From a virus, in the IMG/VR virus record IMGVR_UViG_3300025652_000462, positions 1-26,168 of that record: DNA of 26,168 bases; one strand, given 5' to 3'. Position 1 is the stretch's first letter, and each line of letters starts with the position of its first letter. The notes under the pieces were generated by a model that ran no database searches, was not told the DNA's origin, and was given only the letters and a program-made list of their open reading frames with translations. Both the position numbers and the translations under genes were made by a program. Positions 22,980 through 26,168 of the stretch are shown piece by piece.

Positions 22980-23462
22980 TTATAATATCATAGCTATCGC
23001 TGCTGACAAAAACATACCTATGACCGCTGCAATAATCACAGAAATAACACCTAACACAATAGCTGTCATCTTTATTGTTTCCATCATCTCTTCTTGCTTT
23101 AGTGCTTTTTCTTTTCTAACAACAAAAGCAGCTTCTTTAGCTTCCTGTATTCGCTTGGCACGTTCTGTTACAATACCAGCCCACGTACCATGACCAAACC
23201 GCTGGTCTACCATTACAGAAACTTCATACAGTTTCTCTGCAGCAATCTTTGCATCTATAGTTTCTTTAGCTACAGAGTTTATATTAAACTGATTGACACC
23301 TGACTTTTTATTACGTGCCCTCTGTGTCTGGCTTTCGCCTTCAAACAGGTTATCAATGTGACCCGCAATGTCACCGATGTCTTGTGCAGTGCCAATAGCG
23401 GATTTAATGCCATCAACTGCACTCTTTACAAGTGCAATACCCGCTAATGTTTCTGCTATCAT
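22980..23462 (-). CDS. Membrane-anchored helical phage protein, unknown function
   Basis: 160 residues. An N-terminal helical segment (AETLAGIALVKSAVDGIKSA) is followed by a polar middle with FGHGTWAGIVTERAKRIQEA at about 89-108, then a long charged helix and a C-terminal hydrophobic stretch of about 28 residues (from METIKMTAIVLGVISVIIAA onward) ending at the stop. I have seen RFGxGTWAxIVxERAxRIxEAKE proteins in marine phages, without known function. A membrane-inserted structural, ejection or lysis-related role is possible. The start overlaps the preceding gene by four bases (ATGA). Confidence 0.75.
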   Translation of the reverse strand: MIAETLAGIALVKSAVDGIKSAIGTAQDIGDIAGHIDNLFEGESQTQRARNKKSGVNQFNINSVAKETIDAKIAAEKLYEVSVMVDQRFGHGTWAGIVTERAKRIQEAKEAAFVVRKEKALKQEEMMETIKMTAIVLGVISVIIAAVIGMFLSAAIAMIL

Positions 23463-23818
23463 TTATAGCCGCCTCCTGCAGCTTTATACGCTTTAGCTAA
23501 CATCTGCGCTTTACGTGCAGACCACTGACCGGGCTTACCGCCTTTGCTACCAGCTTTAATCTTTTCAAATAATCTTTTTCTTAGTGTGGGCTTAGTGTAG
23601 TTGCCAGCTTCATTAACTCTACTTTTGCCCTTCGCTTTAGACTTCGCCGGTTTGCTAGTTTTTCTAGCTGCCCCACCTTTCGCAAGTTTTTGCTTTTTCT
23701 CCACGTCTGTAATTGTTCCTTTGTTGGCACTTGCGTAGAAGATTTGTTCACCCTTTTTCTCCCCATATTTCTTTGTCATGGCAGATTTAATCTTAGAACC
23801 TTTTGTTGTTAGGGGCAT
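23459..23818 (-). CDS. Lysine-rich small protein of marine-phage type
   Basis: 119 residues, pI clearly basic. It appears built of two known short modules: TTKGSKIKSAMTKKYGEKKG followed by EQIFYASANKGTI (residues 4-36), and TLRKRLFEKIKAGSKGGKPG followed by QWSARKAQMLAKAYKAAGGG at the C-terminus. They are joined by a Lys/Ala/Ser linker. Both modules occur in small proteins of many marine phages; no function is known to me. Possible roles are nucleic-acid binding or packaging with DNA. GGAG lies two bases before the ATG, closer than usual. Confidence 0.78.
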   Translation of the reverse strand: MPLTTKGSKIKSAMTKKYGEKKGEQIFYASANKGTITDVEKKQKLAKGGAARKTSKPAKSKAKGKSRVNEAGNYTKPTLRKRLFEKIKAGSKGGKPGQWSARKAQMLAKAYKAAGGGYK

Positions 23819-23825
23819 ATCTCCT

Positions 23826-24161
23826 TTAACTCCTCTGGGGTATGAATGTTTCTTCTATGTTAAATACAACTGTAATTGAATCAGTTGCACTTGCAAGTCC
23901 ACGAAACTTATCATCCTTATAGAACCACAGACTTTCGGTAATCTGTAGCATCGAATTAGGGGGCATACTAACTGTCTCAGCTAGTGTGTGATATGTAGTG
24001 TTCTGTGCATCATAATAGTCTAGGCTAAATGTTCTTGCACTAGATGATGCATTATTTACGTAGATACTTTTAATGTTAGCTTCAAAGTTAGCAGGGACTG
24101 TGTACAAGTCAACATTACTTGCGGTAAGTAGTTTAGCTACAGTGCGATTCTTTGTTGTCAT
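23826..24161 (-). CDS. Small beta-rich probable virion protein
   Basis: 111 residues without Cys, made of alternating strands: TASNVDLYTVPANFEANIKS, IYVNNASSSARTFSLDYYD, then a PPNSMLQITESLWFYKDDKF segment. The LYTVPAN...SIYVNN pattern is common in small phage proteins that pack against fibres or capsids. The ATG overlaps the stop of the upstream beta-rich gene by four bases (ATGA), so the two are likely made in fixed ratio and may act together. No finer function can be assigned. Confidence 0.72.
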   Translation of the reverse strand: MTTKNRTVAKLLTASNVDLYTVPANFEANIKSIYVNNASSSARTFSLDYYDAQNTTYHTLAETVSMPPNSMLQITESLWFYKDDKFRGLASATDSITVVFNIEETFIPQRS

Positions 24162-24916
24162 GGTGCTGTGTTCTCTATATATACAATGTCAAACGCTGCG
24201 GCAAGTTTTAGGTCAGCATTACTACTGGAAGCTACTGCACGAAACTCAACGTCTGTCTTTTCAAGAATAGGTTGGGGTGCTTGTATAGTTTGCGAATACA
24301 CACCAGCATCCATATCAAATTTACTTTGAGTACGGAACACGCCATTAAGTTCTCGTGTTACCATACGAATGGTAGCAACTTTGTTATTCTGTTCTGTAAA
24401 GGCAGTAACATCAAGTTGAAAAAGATAAGCTGTGTAACCAGCAGGTACAGTCCATAGAGCCATTAGAGTTTGCTGTTCTGCAGCGGCAACTAGTGCATAC
24501 GTAGTGCCACCATTAGAGATGCCAACATTGCCTACTGCGGCTGTACTGCCAGAATTAAAGGCACGGTAAACACGTAGGTAAGTCTGTGTAGTCGTAGCTG
24601 TTCCAGAGCCGTTGAGTGTTACCTCTTCGGATACTTCATTATAGCTTGCATCCAAACCCTGTATAGTTATTTGCACACCGCTATCTGTAGCACCGCTTGC
24701 GCTGGTAGCTGTCATTGCAAGTGCGGTAGATGGATACACATATATACCACCTGTATCCCAGATGGTTTCTTCTACGTTTTGTATCTCGCCGTTGTAACCA
24801 AACTTGAATACACGCTCATGTCCATCGACTAGACCACGGGATACCTGTAGGTAGTAAGGATAATTACCTACCCCACCACCGAAGGTCACTAACTCTGGAT
24901 AGCTTGTGATACTCAT
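24158..24916 (-). CDS. Probable virion structural protein
   Basis: 252 residues, beta-rich, with no membrane segment or catalytic motif. It starts MSITSYPELVTFGGGVGNYP and contains TSASGATDSGVQITIQGLDA, LMALWTVPAGYTAYLFQLDV and TDVEFRAVASSSNADLKLAA. The VPAGYTAYL and VEFRAVASSSN segments recall proteins annotated as virion structural proteins in marine phages. It lies upstream of the lysis operon in a group with the 111-residue protein. A surface or fibre-associated location is plausible but not shown. Confidence 0.72.
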   Translation of the reverse strand: MSITSYPELVTFGGGVGNYPYYLQVSRGLVDGHERVFKFGYNGEIQNVEETIWDTGGIYVYPSTALAMTATSASGATDSGVQITIQGLDASYNEVSEEVTLNGSGTATTTQTYLRVYRAFNSGSTAAVGNVGISNGGTTYALVAAAEQQTLMALWTVPAGYTAYLFQLDVTAFTEQNNKVATIRMVTRELNGVFRTQSKFDMDAGVYSQTIQAPQPILEKTDVEFRAVASSSNADLKLAAAFDIVYIENTAP

Positions 24917-24990
24917 TAATCAATCCACTTTAATACAGTGCGATGTAACCGCCAGAACCAGTTGCCAATGCGGGTAAAGGGCTTGCCCAT
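24916..24990 (-). CDS. Possible 24-residue ORF in the gap after the HNH gene
   Basis: The 96-base gap between the HNH stop and the next gene contains an ORF whose TAA overlaps the next ATG (TAATG), a coupling arrangement seen repeatedly in this genome. From the internal ATG at 24990 it encodes MGKPFTRIGNWFWRLHRTVL plus four residues, an amphipathic Trp/Arg-rich peptide. The frame is open back to 25137 inside the HNH gene, but no good ribosome binding site is seen for either start. Real translation is uncertain. Confidence 0.3.
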   Translation of the reverse strand: MGKPFTRIGNWFWRLHRTVLKWID

Positions 24991-25012
24991 TGCAAGAAGT
25001 GTCCACCCTAAT

Positions 25013-25351
25013 CTACGCACGAGGATTTTTCTTACGTGCTGTTGACGTTCTGGCGAAAGAGCGATTCTGAGACTTAGGCTGTACGGCAAGGTTAGTACGT
25101 CGGTTATCTGTTGGATTACCATTTTTATGTGCCACATCTTTTCCGTCTCCTTTTTTAACAGCCCCTGTCTTTACTAGAGCGTTACGTGCCGCATTACGGC
25201 TATCTCGTTTTTTAATCTGTTCTGGTCTACCGTGGTAGTTATCATACTCTTTGCGGTAGTTACGTGGCTTTGTAAGCGCACCACCTACCGACAGCTTCTT
25301 CTTAGCAGGTGCTTTTTTAGTTGCTGCTGTCTTTTTTACTCTAGGAGCCAT
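25013..25351 (-). CDS. HNH endonuclease
   Basis: 112 residues. A basic Lys/Ala tail (1-25) precedes YRKEYDNYHGRPEQIKKRDS and RNAARNALVKTGAVKKGDGK, then the HNH core KDVAHKNGNPTDN at 71-83 (D72, H75 as probable general base, N79, N83), NL at 87-88 and KSQNRSFAR to about 101. The residue before H75 is Ala where many relatives have His or Asp. Such proteins nick or cleave DNA; some phages use one together with terminase for packaging, others as free-standing homing enzymes. AAGGAAG lies four bases before the ATG. It borders the 23S rRNA-like segment at 25379-25477, a possible target or cargo. Confidence 0.88.
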   Translation of the reverse strand: MAPRVKKTAATKKAPAKKKLSVGGALTKPRNYRKEYDNYHGRPEQIKKRDSRNAARNALVKTGAVKKGDGKDVAHKNGNPTDNRRTNLAVQPKSQNRSFARTSTARKKNPRA

Positions 25352-25363
25352 GATACTTCCTTA

Positions 25364-25422
25364 CGTATAAATAAAAACGGGCGAGGACAGCACTACCTGT
25401 TTCCTCGACCTGACACCTGCCC
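25364..25422 (-). terminator. Possible terminator or structured leader upstream of the HNH gene
   Basis: Minus strand: CGAGGA, bulge AA, CAG, loop GTAGTG, CTG and TCCTCG form a nine-pair hairpin (25382-25407), continued by CCCG and a T-rich run TTTTTATTT. A GGG at 25420-25422 can pair with the CCC next to the T run, extending the stem. The spacing of the T run makes it a mediocre terminator. The same bases are part of the rRNA-like segment. Confidence 0.35.
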
Positions 25423-25477
25423 ATAGCGACCGTAACGTAACGTCCTAAGGTAGCGATAACTTTTTCTGCACGAATGG
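25379..25477 (+). ncRNA. Miniature 23S rRNA domain IV-like segment
   Basis: On the plus strand, collinear blocks match bacterial 23S rRNA domain IV recalled from memory: ACAGCACT (25387-25394), TGACACCTGCCC (25411-25422), GACCGTAACGTAACGTC (25428-25444, a helix-69 counterpart), TCCTAAGGTAGCGA (25443-25456) and CTGCACGAATGG (25466-25477). In real rRNA the last four span about 150 bases; here they span 67, because the regions of helices 68 and 71 are missing. The helix-69 counterpart folds as GAcCGU/ACGUC around loop AACGUA. No good plus-strand promoter is visible, only a TATAAA at 25366-25371 without a -35 box. Whether it is transcribed, and from which strand, is unknown. The surrounding 25352-25503 has no gene. 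Confidence 0.75.
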
Positions 25478-25503
25478 ACGACTTCGGGGGTGAATTAGTT
25501 TAA

Positions 25504-25800
25504 TTACATCTTTTTAGATGCGTAGCCCCCACCCATCATCTTCTTTGATGAGGATTGTGTAGGAGACATGGATGCACCACAGTTAGCATAGCCACCTTTG
25601 TTGTACTTCTTAGGCATACCACCCTTAGACATAGCCTTTTCACGTGCTATAGCATTTTCAGTGTTTTCGGTAAAGTCTGCACCCTCTGAACCTACTTTAG
25701 CAAGAACCTTCTTAGCATCCTTACGCTCTTGTACTGTGTAACGCTCTGGCTCACGAGTGATTGCCATAGCTTTAGTGGGGGTCATTGTTGCTTCAGACAT
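25504..25800 (-). CDS. Small Gly/Lys-rich protein with GG motif, unknown function
   Basis: 98 residues. The N-terminal half is charged and helical (AITREPERYTVQERKDAKKV). The C-terminal half is Gly/Ser/Lys/Met-rich with SKGGMPKKYNKGGYANCGAS at about 58-77 and ends MMGGGYASKKM. The KGGMPKKYNKGG segment resembles GG motifs in the 573-residue virion protein and the partial protein at the left edge. GGA stands ten bases before the first ATG; a second ATG five codons on is possible. Role unknown. Confidence 0.72.
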   Translation of the reverse strand: MSEATMTPTKAMAITREPERYTVQERKDAKKVLAKVGSEGADFTENTENAIAREKAMSKGGMPKKYNKGGYANCGASMSPTQSSSKKMMGGGYASKKM

Positions 25801-25805
25801 GTTAT

Positions 25806-26168
25806 TTATTTCCTTTTTGGTCTAGATTTAGGCATTGAAGGACGAACCTTCTTAGGTATCTTCAAAGAGGCACCTGCACTAATCTTATTAGCATCTTTAA
25901 TGTTGTTTAGCTTTTTAAGTGCTGCAACAGTAGTTTCATTTCTAGCAGCAATAGCAGACAGGGTATCACCTGATTTAATCTTATAGGATGTAGTAGTTGG
26001 CTTCTTTGGTCCAGAGCCAGTGTATGTGACTTCACCACCCATTCTTTTAGGCTTATCTGCAGCAGTGCGAGTTTTAGTTTTAGCACTTAGTACCGTACCT
26101 GTAGGTGATTTTGCTGCCTTCTTAGCTAACTCACGTTGCTTACGCTCTGTCTGTGTAGCTTTAACCTG
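25806..26168 (-). CDS. LysM-domain protein, N-terminus cut by window edge
   Basis: A Met codon exists at 26042, but the frame stays open to the right edge and that ATG has no ribosome binding site, so the gene probably starts outside. The visible 120 residues have a Lys/Ala/Thr-rich N-terminal part, then SYKIKSGDTLSAIAARNETT and VAALKKLNNIKDANKISAGA, LKIP: one complete LysM domain, which binds GlcNAc-containing glycans such as peptidoglycan. The tail is very basic (KKVRPSMPKSRPKRK). In phages LysM occurs in endolysins, virion-associated wall-binding proteins and tail parts. No catalytic domain is seen in the visible part. Confidence 0.85.
   Translation of the reverse strand, partial: QVKATQTERKQRELAKKAAKSPTGTVLSAKTKTRTAADKPKRMGGEVTYTGSGPKKPTTTSYKIKSGDTLSAIAARNETTVAALKKLNNIKDANKISAGASLKIPKKVRPSMPKSRPKRK

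Noticed and set aside
24158-24220. TTGACA near TATATA on the minus strand upstream of 23826-24161
   Set aside because: The boxes are only five bases apart and lie inside coding sequence; alternative -35 matches are poor.
24991-25137. Longer 73-residue version of the ORF ending at 24916
   Set aside because: Its first two thirds are out of frame with the conserved HNH core, so only the 24-residue tail in the gap is kept as a low-confidence call.
25379-25477. A functional 23S rRNA gene or host contamination
   Set aside because: Only about 100 bases remain, whole helices are missing and both flanks are phage genes on one strand, so a working rRNA gene is excluded; a chimera seems unlikely but was not tested.

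Overview
The window is a contiguous piece of a tailed-phage genome carrying the late half: lysis, DNA packaging, capsid and short tail. Every convincing gene lies on the minus strand, so the map reads from high to low coordinates. There is no tape-measure, tail-tube or contractile-sheath gene. The tail module is instead an adaptor (4440-5150) followed by a beta-propeller-type nozzle (2834-4375) and several fibre proteins, which points to a podovirus morphology. Many of the small lysine-rich proteins, the GEFVFPADV-containing protein, the LQIYH-repeat fibre and the HNH protein are types I associate with marine phages. The host is therefore probably a marine bacterium, perhaps an alphaproteobacterium; this is inference. 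No integrase, repressor, tRNA or CRISPR array is visible.

Layout in transcription order. 26168-22980: a LysM protein cut by the window edge, a small Gly-rich protein, a non-coding gap, an HNH endonuclease, two beta-rich putative virion proteins and two small proteins of unknown role. 22972-19068: a TTGACA/TATAAC promoter drives a tightly coupled lysis and packaging operon. It contains a DUF5872-like protein, two holin-like membrane proteins, a T4-type lysozyme, terminase small subunit, a charged protein, an HTH protein and terminase large subunit. 19058-14125: portal, a small overlapping gene, a 573-residue probable virion protein and a scaffold-like protein. 14117-12271: the major capsid protein and a second head protein, bounded by a promoter upstream and a clear rho-independent terminator downstream. 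12247-1: a small beta protein, two very large fibre proteins, a fibre-assembly-like protein, a repetitive protein, a fibre-tail adaptor, head-tail adaptor, nozzle, tail-collar fibre, a small membrane protein and a partial Gln/Thr-rich protein.

The most unusual object is the gap at 25352-25503, between the HNH gene and its upstream neighbour. Its plus strand holds, in the correct order, several invariant blocks of bacterial 23S rRNA domain IV (near helices 67, 69, 70 and 71), with the intervening helices 68 and 71 almost completely removed. It looks like a miniaturised domain IV, with a recognisable helix-69 hairpin. Because the phage genes run the other way, read-through mRNA would carry the antisense of these blocks. 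I know of no described function for such an element.

Other points of note are a family of three related promoters (TTGACAA ... GTAWAACTR), one of which appears to start a leaderless mRNA, and an AT-rich SPRY-like module inside the 825-residue fibre gene. Two out-of-frame gene overlaps are long for this genome. Several gene starts were moved downstream on the basis of ribosome binding sites.
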